Source: Bacteroidota bacterium (GTDB taxonomy: Bacteria; Bacteroidota; Bacteroidia; NS11-12g; UBA955). From it: a stretch of 20,425 nucleotides of DNA. The position numbers were made by a program, and so were the translations under genes. Of the stretch, positions 8,459 to 15,495 are shown piece after piece. A model generated the notes under the pieces. The model was not told where the DNA came from. It was given only the letters and a program-made list of their open reading frames with translations, and did not search any database. Position 1 is the first letter of the stretch. Each line of letters opens with the position of its first letter. The stretch covers positions 1 to 20,425 of the forward strand of contig CANHGC010000003.1 of the NCBI GenBank assembly GCA_947460045.1, in the 5' to 3' direction.

Positions 8459-11400
8459 TCATTGTGCTTTCACGAACTTTCCACCCACCTTGGCTTCCAA
8501 TCCATCCTCTGTAAGCAACAACACTTGATAGAAGTAAACACCTCCTTGTAAATCAGCACCCGACGATGATTTTCCATCCCAATCAATGACCGTCATTTTT
8601 GCTTGTGCAGACTCTTGCCATTGTTGTCCATCCGCTAATACACGGCCCGAAGCATCCATTACCTTCCATTTCACGGTGAGATTCTCACCTGGCAAGCTGT
8701 GTTGCACCCACACCTTCAACTCATCGTAAAATGGTTGAGGGAAAGCGCCTGACCCAGTCACTTCCAGTGTTCGTGGCGGTATCACCAAACATTGAACCAT
8801 CCCCTTTCCTGGGTTATTGTAAATATCCCACGCTTTGCACGTAAACGTATGTTTCCCAGGAATTAAATCAGACAGCGGAAAGCGCACAGTCCCTCTGGTA
8901 TAACTGTTTACATCGTAGCTAAAATAATCATTGAGCACAAAATTCTGTTGCTTTTCTGTTCCTTCGTCGATGATCAGCTGTAAATCTCGGCCGATGCCTG
9001 CACCGGTAGAATTGATTCCATCTTTATCGAAAATGCGGGCCACAAAATCCACATCGCGGGCGACCTTTCCACCGTTAGAAAATGTGGTATCTTGCATAAA
9101 TGCCTTCACCTGCGGACCATCCACATCGATTTGCGACACTTGCTCACTGCCCCCAATGAAAAACTGCCAAGATCCGGCTGCATCAGTGACGTTGTTGTGG
9201 GCATAGAACTTTGCCAAGCCAATACCATAATTGTAGGCGATGTCTTTCGGCACCGAAAACACCAACTCGAATTTTCCGTTTTTCACGGTCACTTGCCCAT
9301 TGAACAAGACGCCCGATTGCTCGGAAAATGCCACAGGATTGCCCTGACCATCGTTATTTAATGTATACTTCTGGATGGGTTTGTCGAAAATTTTCACCCA
9401 CATCGTGCCGTTGAACCCGGTAAATTCGCCCACCAAACGCTCGTTGATGTGGCCCTTCAAATGAATGACCGAAAATGCTTTCACTGTATCACGGAAAGCG
9501 CTTACATGTTTTCCTTGCACAGAATCTACCTGGATCAGGTGTTTCGGGAAAGCAATGGGCATGCTCGCATCGCCCAAAAGTGCAAATTTATTGTCTTCTG
9601 AGTTGTAGGTGGGTCGGTTTTTCATCCGTTGAAATACCTCACCCAGTGTGGGAATGGGTTCATTGGGTTTTGGAAATCCGTAGTTCGTCCAAAAATCCCT
9701 ATTAATCTGGGTATTTCCACTCACATAAACCAATCTGGTGGTACTCATCAATGCGATGGCTCCCCCCCTTGGATTCAGCAAGGTCAACTCCCCCGCGCTT
9801 TGGTTTTTGGGGTCGTCAAATGCACTAAACTCGCAAGTTGCCGTAAACAAAATGGGCATTTTATACGAATTCTCCCAACTATTCACCATGGGAATATCGA
9901 GGATCGATTCTTGGGCCCAGCCTTTGATACCTCCATGACCTTGATAATTGAAAAACAAGGCGCCGTCTTTCATGGTCCGATTGATGGCCGCACTCATTTC
10001 CGGGTACTTTTCATTGTTTCCGGTGGTTGACTGCGAAAAGGCATCGGTATACAACTTATTTACGTTGAAGTAAGGAAAAAACTGATTGATATAATTTGAA
10101 TTATATTCCGATTCGCTTACAAATTCCGTTTCCCAACTTTCGTCTACATCATCGCAAGCAAAAGCGATATTTGCTCGCCATGGACCCAATGATTTGGGCG
10201 AACCATACCTTTCTAATTTGGACACAACACCCGTGGCCTCTGACAAAGTTCTGACCGGAATCCTACCAATGGAAATGGCCAATTTGCCTTTTGTTTTCAT
10301 CGGATCGCCTTCGTTGGAATCCAAAAAACCCAAAAAATCGTCTAGACAAAACGAACCCGCACCCGCATTCCCAGTGGATTGATACACAGGAACAAAATTG
10401 GTGTTATCTACCACCCGATTCTTCATATCGTAAGACGCCGCACCCAAGATTGTAACAAACCGAAATTTACTTCCATTTTGCTGAGCATACAACCTACGCC
10501 AACGGAAGTAATCTCTCAGAGCCACCAAATCTTGCTGTCCGCCAGAAAACTCATTGTAAATCTGTTGTGGCGTAATCACCGCAACCGAGTAACCTGGGTT
10601 AATTTTGCGATAATTGGCCAATTGATTGGCAGCGGGTATAAAGTCTGGGTGGGTTAAAATGATCAGTTCCGCGCTATTGTCAAATGCTTTGTTTTGCGCA
10701 TCTAACAACGTCCTGACCTGCACTTGCAAAAATTTCGCGTTGTTTTTTGGAAATGAAATGAACGTATGATGTGGTTCATCTTTGGACAGTAAAATACGCA
10801 AATCCCCACCGCCCAATTGTTCAATGTTACACAACTTGGGCATCAAGGGATTAGATACATTCCAAACATTCACTTGAGTGTCCTGTGACGACCATTGAAA
10901 GAACACATTTTGATTGCTCGATGCGAGTTCTTGGTTGCGAATGATGGCCGTGGCAGAGGGTTTGTGTTGCGCGCTTTGCCAGGTTTTCACCTCGAAGTAA
11001 TCCAAAAGCACGTAGGATTTGGTATTGGGACGATTCAGTTTGAACTGCAAATTCAAGTTTGAGCCCTGCACAGGCACTTTCATGGTGGCGTTTAATAAAT
11101 AATAGGGTTCGTAAGAGCCACCGATCGAACGCAACTTATATCGAACAACCTTCCCATTGGCAGTTACAACCAAAGAGCCCGTATCGTCTGTTACGAATGA
11201 AGCGATTTGAAAATCCAATTCGATGCTATCCACACCCGTTGAAATGCCACGTTGAAACGACCGCACCAATGTTTCATTTCCCAGTCGCTCGCCAAACCAC
11301 ATCCTCCCCATTGAATTGGGATTCACCATATCGCTGTCGTGAAAATCATATTGTTCGATGCCCTTTACAGTGTTACCAATTGCGCCGATTGCCGCTTTTT

Positions 11401-11848
11401 GATTCTCGATCCTCATGCCTTTTGTATCGGAATGACCAATCACAAACTGCGTTTTATCTACATAAAAATTGGAGAAGTGCTGATAATTGTACTGACTAAA
11501 AGCCCAATCCTTGGTAGATTGAACATAAAAAATCACAGCATCACCATCGTTCCACACACCATCCGCTTCCCCAATGACTTCGCAAGGAATCTGATGCGAT
11601 TGTGCTCGAACCAAAGCGGTGTTGGTTTCTGGTAAGCCCTGCCCTTGAGTACCATAAATCTGAAAATTCCGGGGATCTGATGAAGCCACATCCAAACCCA
11701 TGTTCTTCAATTCGGCCATGGTGATTTTATACATACCAGACGATCCCGTTTCAATCGCGGCCCACTTCCCTTTGGATAGGAACGATTGCGCCTGTACCGA
11801 AAGGGACAAAGCGGCGATGACAGTAGTGATGAGTAGCCTTGAATGCAT
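8459..11848 (-). CDS. porU: Type IX secretion system sortase PorU (gingipain-like C25 peptidase)
   Basis: The protein has 1129 residues from ATG 11848, which begins the signal MHSRLLITTVIAALSLSVQAQ; Porphyromonas PorU is of similar size. An N-terminal strand-rich domain precedes the C25 caspase-like domain (about residues 390-745), which contains YRKINPGYSVAVITPQQIYNEF, FVTILGAASYDMKN and SIGRIPVRT. The catalytic pair is intact: His638 in FNYQGHGGIKGW and Cys672 in LFTATCEFSAFDDP. The C-terminus has an FlgD-like Ig fold (from about 1025) with WKVMDASGRVLADGQ and GGVYFYQVLL, resembling the retained sorting-type domain of PorU. PorU cuts the C-terminal signal from type IX cargo and joins the mature protein to lipopolysaccharide at the cell surface. 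porV follows directly. Confidence 0.95.
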   Translation of the reverse strand: MHSRLLITTVIAALSLSVQAQSFLSKGKWAAIETGSSGMYKITMAELKNMGLDVASSDPRNFQIYGTQGQGLPETNTALVRAQSHQIPCEVIGEADGVWNDGDAVIFYVQSTKDWAFSQYNYQHFSNFYVDKTQFVIGHSDTKGMRIENQKAAIGAIGNTVKGIEQYDFHDSDMVNPNSMGRMWFGERLGNETLVRSFQRGISTGVDSIELDFQIASFVTDDTGSLVVTANGKVVRYKLRSIGGSYEPYYLLNATMKVPVQGSNLNLQFKLNRPNTKSYVLLDYFEVKTWQSAQHKPSATAIIRNQELASSNQNVFFQWSSQDTQVNVWNVSNPLMPKLCNIEQLGGGDLRILLSKDEPHHTFISFPKNNAKFLQVQVRTLLDAQNKAFDNSAELIILTHPDFIPAANQLANYRKINPGYSVAVITPQQIYNEFSGGQQDLVALRDYFRWRRLYAQQNGSKFRFVTILGAASYDMKNRVVDNTNFVPVYQSTGNAGAGSFCLDDFLGFLDSNEGDPMKTKGKLAISIGRIPVRTLSEATGVVSKLERYGSPKSLGPWRANIAFACDDVDESWETEFVSESEYNSNYINQFFPYFNVNKLYTDAFSQSTTGNNEKYPEMSAAINRTMKDGALFFNYQGHGGIKGWAQESILDIPMVNSWENSYKMPILFTATCEFSAFDDPKNQSAGELTLLNPRGGAIALMSTTRLVYVSGNTQINRDFWTNYGFPKPNEPIPTLGEVFQRMKNRPTYNSEDNKFALLGDASMPIAFPKHLIQVDSVQGKHVSAFRDTVKAFSVIHLKGHINERLVGEFTGFNGTMWVKIFDKPIQKYTLNNDGQGNPVAFSEQSGVLFNGQVTVKNGKFELVFSVPKDIAYNYGIGLAKFYAHNNVTDAAGSWQFFIGGSEQVSQIDVDGPQVKAFMQDTTFSNGGKVARDVDFVARIFDKDGINSTGAGIGRDLQLIIDEGTEKQQNFVLNDYFSYDVNSYTRGTVRFPLSDLIPGKHTFTCKAWDIYNNPGKGMVQCLVIPPRTLEVTGSGAFPQPFYDELKVWVQHSLPGENLTVKWKVMDASGRVLADGQQWQESAQAKMTVIDWDGKSSSGADLQGGVYFYQVLLLTEDGLEAKVGGKFVKAQ

Positions 11849-11961
11849 TGCAATTTTCAAAACGTAAAATAACGCAAAATCATGCATATTTTTTGTCACA
11901 GTATTGTCATGTACGATGAATTTTAACCATTTCCAAGAAAGTTTGTTTGTAAAATCAATAA

Positions 11962-11995
11962 TTTGTGCATTGATTCGTTTTTATTTGTAAGTTTG
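11962..11995 (+). promoter_or_regulatory. Promoter of the porP/sprF-family gene
   Basis: TTTG (11962-11965), 22 bases, then TAAGTTTG (11988-11995), 13 bases before the ATG at 12009, in the divergent spacer from porU. The -7 match is exact; the spacer is a little longer than the usual 19-21. The porU side has only an imperfect TACGTTTTG nine bases from its start. Confidence 0.45.
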
Positions 11996-12008
11996 TTAGA
12001 CGTACCAC

Positions 12009-13016
12009 ATGAAAAGAGTTTTACGAGCACTTAGTCTCGGCTTGATTGGAGGGATTTCCCTCAGCGTTCAGGCCCAAGATCCAGAACTTACGCAGTTCTA
12101 CGCGTCACCAGTATACACCAACCCTGCGTTGGCTGGTTCTGCTGTCTGCGCTTACGGAGCAGCTGGGCGTATGTCGCTCAACTACCGAAACCAATGGCCC
12201 AACTTGCCCGGAACATTCCGTTCATTTTGTGCATCGTGGGATCAACATATCCCAAGTGTTGGTGGTGGTTTGGGTGCAATGGTTTTCCACGATATCGCTG
12301 GCGCTGGATTGTTAACTTCTACTACAGTTAGCGGTGTTTACAGTTATTTGTTGCCGTTGGATCGCGGTAGAATGTACATGCGATTTGGATTGCAAGGATC
12401 ATTTACCACCAAGTCTATCAACTTCAGTCGTTTGAAATTTGCGGATCAAATCAACCCCACACAAGGATTTGTATTACCTACAGGTGAACAAGCCCCAGCC
12501 AATAACGGTGTGAAAAACTATCCCAACTTCAACGCAGGATGGGTGATGTATACAAGCAAGTTCTACATGGGATTTGCCGCTCACAACATCATCGAGCCCA
12601 ATTGGAGCTTTTACAACAACCCCGATGAAGTATTGCCTATGAGATTAACTGCCCATGCCGGTGCGGTTATTCCAATGACAAGAAGTCGATTCGAAGAAAA
12701 CACCATCTCCCCCAACGCCTTGTTTATGAAACAGCGCAATTTCACTCAGTTGAATTTGGGTTTCTATGCGAACAAAGGTCCATTGGTAACCGGTTTATGG
12801 TTCCGTCAAACTTTCGGCGCATTCAAGAATTCAGATGCGGTGATTATGTTGGTTGGATTTAGAAAGAATCGATTCAAATTTGGTTATAGTTACGACTTTA
12901 CAGTGAGCGATGGTCGCAGTGCCATCCCTTCTTCTCATGAGGTAAGTGCAACCATTGATTGGTGCGTACCTCCAGGAAGAACACCGTTCAAGCCATTGCG
13001 TTGTCCTGAATTTTGA
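12009..13016 (+). CDS. PorP/SprF family type IX secretion outer-membrane protein
   Basis: The protein has 335 residues with a Sec signal (MKRVLRALSLGLIGGISLSVQAQ) followed at once by the family hallmark DPELTQFYASPVYTNPALAG. The body reads as a barrel with strands such as GRMSLNYRNQWPN and the usual late block containing FTQLNLGFYANKGPLVTGLWFR. The frame ends RFKFGYSYDFTVSD and a Cys-Pro tail (WCVPPGRTPFKPLRCPEF), also typical. Members either belong to the core secretion ring (PorP) or help a specific adhesin such as SprB (SprF). Which one this is cannot be decided: no porKLMN and no giant adhesin gene adjoins it. It is divergent from porU and followed by its own terminator and then gldJ, suggesting a role with this secretion cluster. 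Confidence 0.9.
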   Translation: MKRVLRALSLGLIGGISLSVQAQDPELTQFYASPVYTNPALAGSAVCAYGAAGRMSLNYRNQWPNLPGTFRSFCASWDQHIPSVGGGLGAMVFHDIAGAGLLTSTTVSGVYSYLLPLDRGRMYMRFGLQGSFTTKSINFSRLKFADQINPTQGFVLPTGEQAPANNGVKNYPNFNAGWVMYTSKFYMGFAAHNIIEPNWSFYNNPDEVLPMRLTAHAGAVIPMTRSRFEENTISPNALFMKQRNFTQLNLGFYANKGPLVTGLWFRQTFGAFKNSDAVIMLVGFRKNRFKFGYSYDFTVSDGRSAIPSSHEVSATIDWCVPPGRTPFKPLRCPEF

Positions 13017-13049
13017 TCTACAACCATTTATCAACACAATAAATTTCAG

Positions 13050-13076
13050 AAAAAGCCCAACCCTGTTGGGCTTTTT
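13050..13076 (+). terminator. Intrinsic terminator after the porP/sprF-family gene
   Basis: AAAAAGCCCAAC, a 3-base loop and GTTGGGCTTTTT make a 12-bp hairpin ending in a T tract, 33 bases after the stop codon at 13016. Confidence 0.9.
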
Positions 13077-13078
13077 TA

Positions 13079-13108
13079 TTGCGCATGTTGAAAAAAAATA
13101 TATATTTG
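13079..13108 (+). promoter_or_regulatory. Promoter of gldJ
   Basis: TTG (13079-13081), 19 bases, TATATTTG (13101-13108): a full Bacteroidota -33/-7 match with standard spacing, immediately after the preceding terminator. It lies 39 bases before the gldJ ATG, giving a leader of about 33 bases, the longest in this window. Confidence 0.7.
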
Positions 13109-13147
13109 CAAATAATACACATAATCTGTCGTTATTAATAACTAAGA

Positions 13148-14674
13148 ATGCAAACCGTGTTAACAAAAAATCGCACTTGGATTTGGGCCGTAGCTGCCAT
13201 GGTAGCTGCCAGTGCTTGCGGTCCAAAGAATGTAAGCAAGACCACAGGTCAAGCCTACAACAGCCCTAAATGGGGTGGATTTGCCAATCCTAAGTACAGG
13301 GGTCAAGAAACCGGGCCAGGTTTGGTGTTGGTTGAAGGCGGATCTTTCACTATGGGTTCTACTGAGAAAGACCTTCAGTTCGACAACAACAATGCCGAAA
13401 GGACAGTAACTGTAAATTCATTCTACATGGATGAAGTGGAAGTAAGCAACCTTCAATATCGCGAATACGTGTATTGGTTGATGCGTACTTACATCAGTTA
13501 CCCAGAAGTTTACCAAAGGGCTCTCCCCGATTCATTGTGTTGGAGAAGCAAATTGGCATTCAACGAACCTTTCGTTGAGTATTACTTCCGTCACCCATCG
13601 TATAAAGATTATCCTGTTGTGGGTGTGAACTGGCAACAAGCGTCTGAGTTCGCTCAATGGAGAACTGAACGTGTGAACGAAACCATCTTGGATCGCGAAG
13701 GCATTATCAAATACGATATTGTTACAGATGCAAACGATGACAATACGTTCCACACCAGAACTTACTTGGCTGGCCAGTATGATTTCATCAAAAAAGGTAA
13801 AAAGCCTTTGAGTGACTTCAGCAAGAAGAAGAAAAAAGACCAAAAGCGTTTCAAAGTAAACATGGAAGATGGCATCATGTTGCCAGAATACCGTTTGCCT
13901 ACAGAAGCTGAATGGGAATATGCCGCTCAAGCCAACATTGGCGATGTTAATTTCAACAACGTAGAGCAAAAGAAAATTTATGGTTGGAATGATTACACCA
14001 TCCGTATCAAAGAAGAAAAGGAAAAAGATCGTGGTAAGATTCGTTTGAATGCCATGGTTGGTAAAGGTGACTTCGGTGGAGTTGCTGGTGGTCCTTTGAA
14101 CGACGGTGGTTTTGTACCTACCCAAGTTTATTCTTATTGGCCAAACGCTTACGGTTTGTACAACATGGAAGGTAACGTAGCAGAGTGGACCATGGATATC
14201 TACCGTCCGCTTTCTCAAGAAGATTTCGATGCATTCATGCCATTCCGTGGTAACGTTTACAAAACTTTGGTTTTGGATCAATACGGTGTAATCGAACAGA
14301 AAGATTCATTGGGTCGTTTGTTGTATCGTGATGTGACAGAGCGTGAAAACGTAAATCGCAGAAACTACAAGAAAGCCGATAACATTGGCTTCAAGGACGA
14401 AGAGAACTACAACAATGGCGACATGACCTATGAATACGGTGTTACGTCTTTGGTAAACAACAAAGCGCGCGTATATAAAGGTGCATCTTGGAACGATCGT
14501 GTATATTGGGCTTCTCCAGGTACTCGCAGATTCTTGGATGAAAAACAAAGCCAATCAAACCTAGGTTTCCGTTGTGCGATGATTCGCATTGGTTCACCAG
14601 TAGGAAATGGCAAAAAGAAATACAACAACCTACCTAGCTCTGGTATCGATAAAAAGACCAAGCGTCGTAGATAA
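13148..14674 (+). CDS. gldJ: Gliding motility lipoprotein GldJ
   Basis: The protein has 508 residues. The lipoprotein signal ends in the lipobox AASAC, with Cys24 the lipid site. Then comes a formylglycine-generating-enzyme-like (SUMF1) domain: GQETGPGLVLVEGGSFTMG (52-70), FYMDEVEVSNLQY (92-104), YPVVGVNWQQASEFAQWRT (155-173), YRLPTEAEWEYAAQ (248-261), GLYNMEGNVAEWTMD (336-350) and SNLGFRCAM (470-478). GQETGPG, ALPDSLCWR and the segment FMPFRGNVYKTLVLDQYG (363-380) point to GldJ rather than GldK, as does the absence of gldL downstream. GldJ stabilises GldK and is needed for type IX secretion and gliding in Flavobacterium. Only Cys24, Cys131 and Cys476 are present, so the catalytic Cys pair of true FGE is missing. 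Lys-rich stretches lie at 215-235 and in the tail (KKTKRRR). Frequent CGT and GGT codons suggest strong expression. Confidence 0.93.
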   Translation: MQTVLTKNRTWIWAVAAMVAASACGPKNVSKTTGQAYNSPKWGGFANPKYRGQETGPGLVLVEGGSFTMGSTEKDLQFDNNNAERTVTVNSFYMDEVEVSNLQYREYVYWLMRTYISYPEVYQRALPDSLCWRSKLAFNEPFVEYYFRHPSYKDYPVVGVNWQQASEFAQWRTERVNETILDREGIIKYDIVTDANDDNTFHTRTYLAGQYDFIKKGKKPLSDFSKKKKKDQKRFKVNMEDGIMLPEYRLPTEAEWEYAAQANIGDVNFNNVEQKKIYGWNDYTIRIKEEKEKDRGKIRLNAMVGKGDFGGVAGGPLNDGGFVPTQVYSYWPNAYGLYNMEGNVAEWTMDIYRPLSQEDFDAFMPFRGNVYKTLVLDQYGVIEQKDSLGRLLYRDVTERENVNRRNYKKADNIGFKDEENYNNGDMTYEYGVTSLVNNKARVYKGASWNDRVYWASPGTRRFLDEKQSQSNLGFRCAMIRIGSPVGNGKKKYNNLPSSGIDKKTKRRR

Positions 14675-14686
14675 TAGATATTTATT

Positions 14687-14729
14687 CCAAACAAAAAGGG
14701 CCGCTCAATGAGTGGCCCTTTTTGTTTGG
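14687..14729 (+). terminator. Intrinsic terminator after gldJ
   Basis: CCAAACAAAAAGGGCC (14687-14702) pairs with GGCCCTTTTTGTTTGG (14714-14729), with CTC/GAG pairing inside the loop. This long stable hairpin starts 12 bases after the gldJ stop. Confidence 0.88.
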
Positions 14730-14842
14730 CGTCTGTGAGTTTTCATAAACAATGAATCAATAGAGTGGTTGGATGATTCTTCAATACATTCAAGATGAAG
14801 GGGTTGGCCTACGTAGACCCCGCAGCTTCCTTAGAAATGCCT

Positions 14843-14874
14843 AAAAAAAGAAAAGCCCCGTTTCCGGGGCTTTT
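14843..14874 (-). terminator. Intrinsic terminator after tRNA-Gly
   Basis: On the minus strand AAAAGCCCCG, a 4-base loop and CGGGGCTTTT are followed by CTTTTTTTAG. It begins 13 bases past the tRNA 3' end. The 113 bases between this and the gldJ terminator show no gene. Confidence 0.88.
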
Positions 14875-14887
14875 GTGTGCTCTTTAG

Positions 14888-14960
14888 AGCGAGAAACGAG
14901 ACTCGAACTCGCGACCCCAACCTTGGCAAGGTTGTGCTCTACCAACTGAGCTATTCTCGC
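14888..14960 (-). tRNA. tRNA-Gly (anticodon GCC)
   Basis: The minus strand folds as a complete 73-base cloverleaf. The acceptor stem GCGAGAA pairs with TTCTCGC, the D arm holds AGCTCAGTTGGTAGAGC, the anticodon stem is CAACC/GGTTG around TTGCCAA, and the T arm contains GTTCGAGTC. The anticodon GCC reads the glycine codons GGC and GGT. The discriminator base is T and CCA is not encoded. Confidence 0.97.
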
Positions 14961-14987
14961 TTGTGATTTGATCTCTCAAACGTGGTG

Positions 14988-15018
14988 CAAAAATACGTCA
15001 AACTTTTCTATTCGTCAA
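14988..15018 (-). promoter_or_regulatory. Promoter of tRNA-Gly
   Basis: On the minus strand TTG (15018-15016), 20 bases, TATTTTTG (14995-14988), 27 bases before the tRNA 5' end. It is a full match in both elements and in spacing, lying just past the rnpB terminator. Confidence 0.7.
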
Positions 15019-15019
15019 G

Positions 15020-15040
15020 TAGAAAAGAAAAAAAATAAAA
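15020..15040 (-). terminator. U-tract terminator of rnpB
   Basis: The closing strand of helix P1 (GGACTGCCTTTT) runs straight into a T-rich run (TTATTTTTTTTTC) on the minus strand, so P1 plus this tract probably acts as the terminator. Confidence 0.6.
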
Positions 15041-15415
15041 AAGGCAGTCCTGTAAGCCGGGTTCTGTTCCCAAGTTGCCTTGAGCTTCTATCATTGATCT
15101 AGGATGTCACTCGCGCGACATCTCCATCGGTCTACCCTTCTGGCTTGCCGAAGCAATTGAGCGGGACGCCCTTTGATCCAGGTTTATTTGACCTTTCAAC
15201 CCGCAAGGTTTTTCCCAATTCCAAATCACTTTGGAACGAGTGGGCTCTTACCCCACTTTTTCACCCTTACCCCCCGAAGGTGGCGGTTTAGCTTTCTGTG
15301 ACACTGTCTGTCGTTCAGAACCGAAATCCCAAACGCCTTCTTGTTAAGAAGTGCGGTACCCTGTGTTGCCCGGACTTTCCTATTCGCTTTTACGAATCGA
15401 TAGAACGGACTGCCT
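15041..15415 (-). ncRNA. rnpB: RNase P RNA (bacterial class A)
   Basis: On the minus strand the RNA begins AGGCAGTCCG and soon reaches the conserved GGAAAGTCCGGGCAACACAG. It contains GACAGTGTCACAGAAAGCTA, AAACCGCCACC, GTGGGGTAAGAGCCCACTCG and, near the 3' end, ACAGAACCCGGCTTACAGG. The 5' AAGGCAGTCC pairs with the 3' GGACTGCCTT as helix P1. These are the universal landmarks of the catalytic RNA that trims the 5' leader of pre-tRNAs. Length is about 375 bases. A tRNA gene is encoded 80 bases downstream on the same strand but with its own promoter. The exact ends are estimated from P1. The plus-strand reading frame that crosses this RNA into gatB is not coding here. Confidence 0.97.
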
Positions 15416-15418
15416 TTT

Positions 15419-15451
15419 CAAAGGTACAACGCAAATTGGTGGAAAACACAA
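15419..15451 (-). promoter_or_regulatory. Promoter of rnpB
   Basis: TACCTTTG on the minus strand (15426-15419) directly precedes the AAAAGGCAG start of RNase P RNA. A TTG lies at 15451-15449, 22 bases upstream. Because the RNA 5' end is well fixed, this places transcription starts about 4-7 bases past TTTG in this genome. Confidence 0.65.
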
Positions 15452-15475
15452 CCCTACTTCACAATCGCGATTTCC

Positions 15476-15483
15476 TATCTTTG
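15476..15483 (+). promoter_or_regulatory. -7 element for gatB
   Basis: TATCTTTG is an exact TAnnTTTG match, 12 bases before the ATG at 15496. No TTG is found at the usual -33 distance. The predicted leader is about 5-8 bases. Confidence 0.45.
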
Positions 15484-15495
15484 TGCAATAGAAGT

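Noticed and set aside
11849..11899. Upstream start for porU at 11899
   Set aside because: The ATG at 11848 begins a standard signal peptide directly; the extra 17 residues would precede it without purpose.
13532..14281. 249-codon open frame on the minus strand inside gldJ
   Set aside because: It is a shadow of gldJ with no family resemblance, and gldJ is well supported over the same bases.
14730..14842. Possible small RNA or gene between gldJ and the tRNA-Gly terminator
   Set aside because: There is no start with a convincing frame and no promoter; only a weak GGGGT/ACCCC pairing is seen.
15298..15495. N-terminal extension of gatB by 66 residues
   Set aside because: This stretch is the reverse complement of RNase P RNA and its promoter, and the conserved GatB sequence begins at the ATG at 15496.
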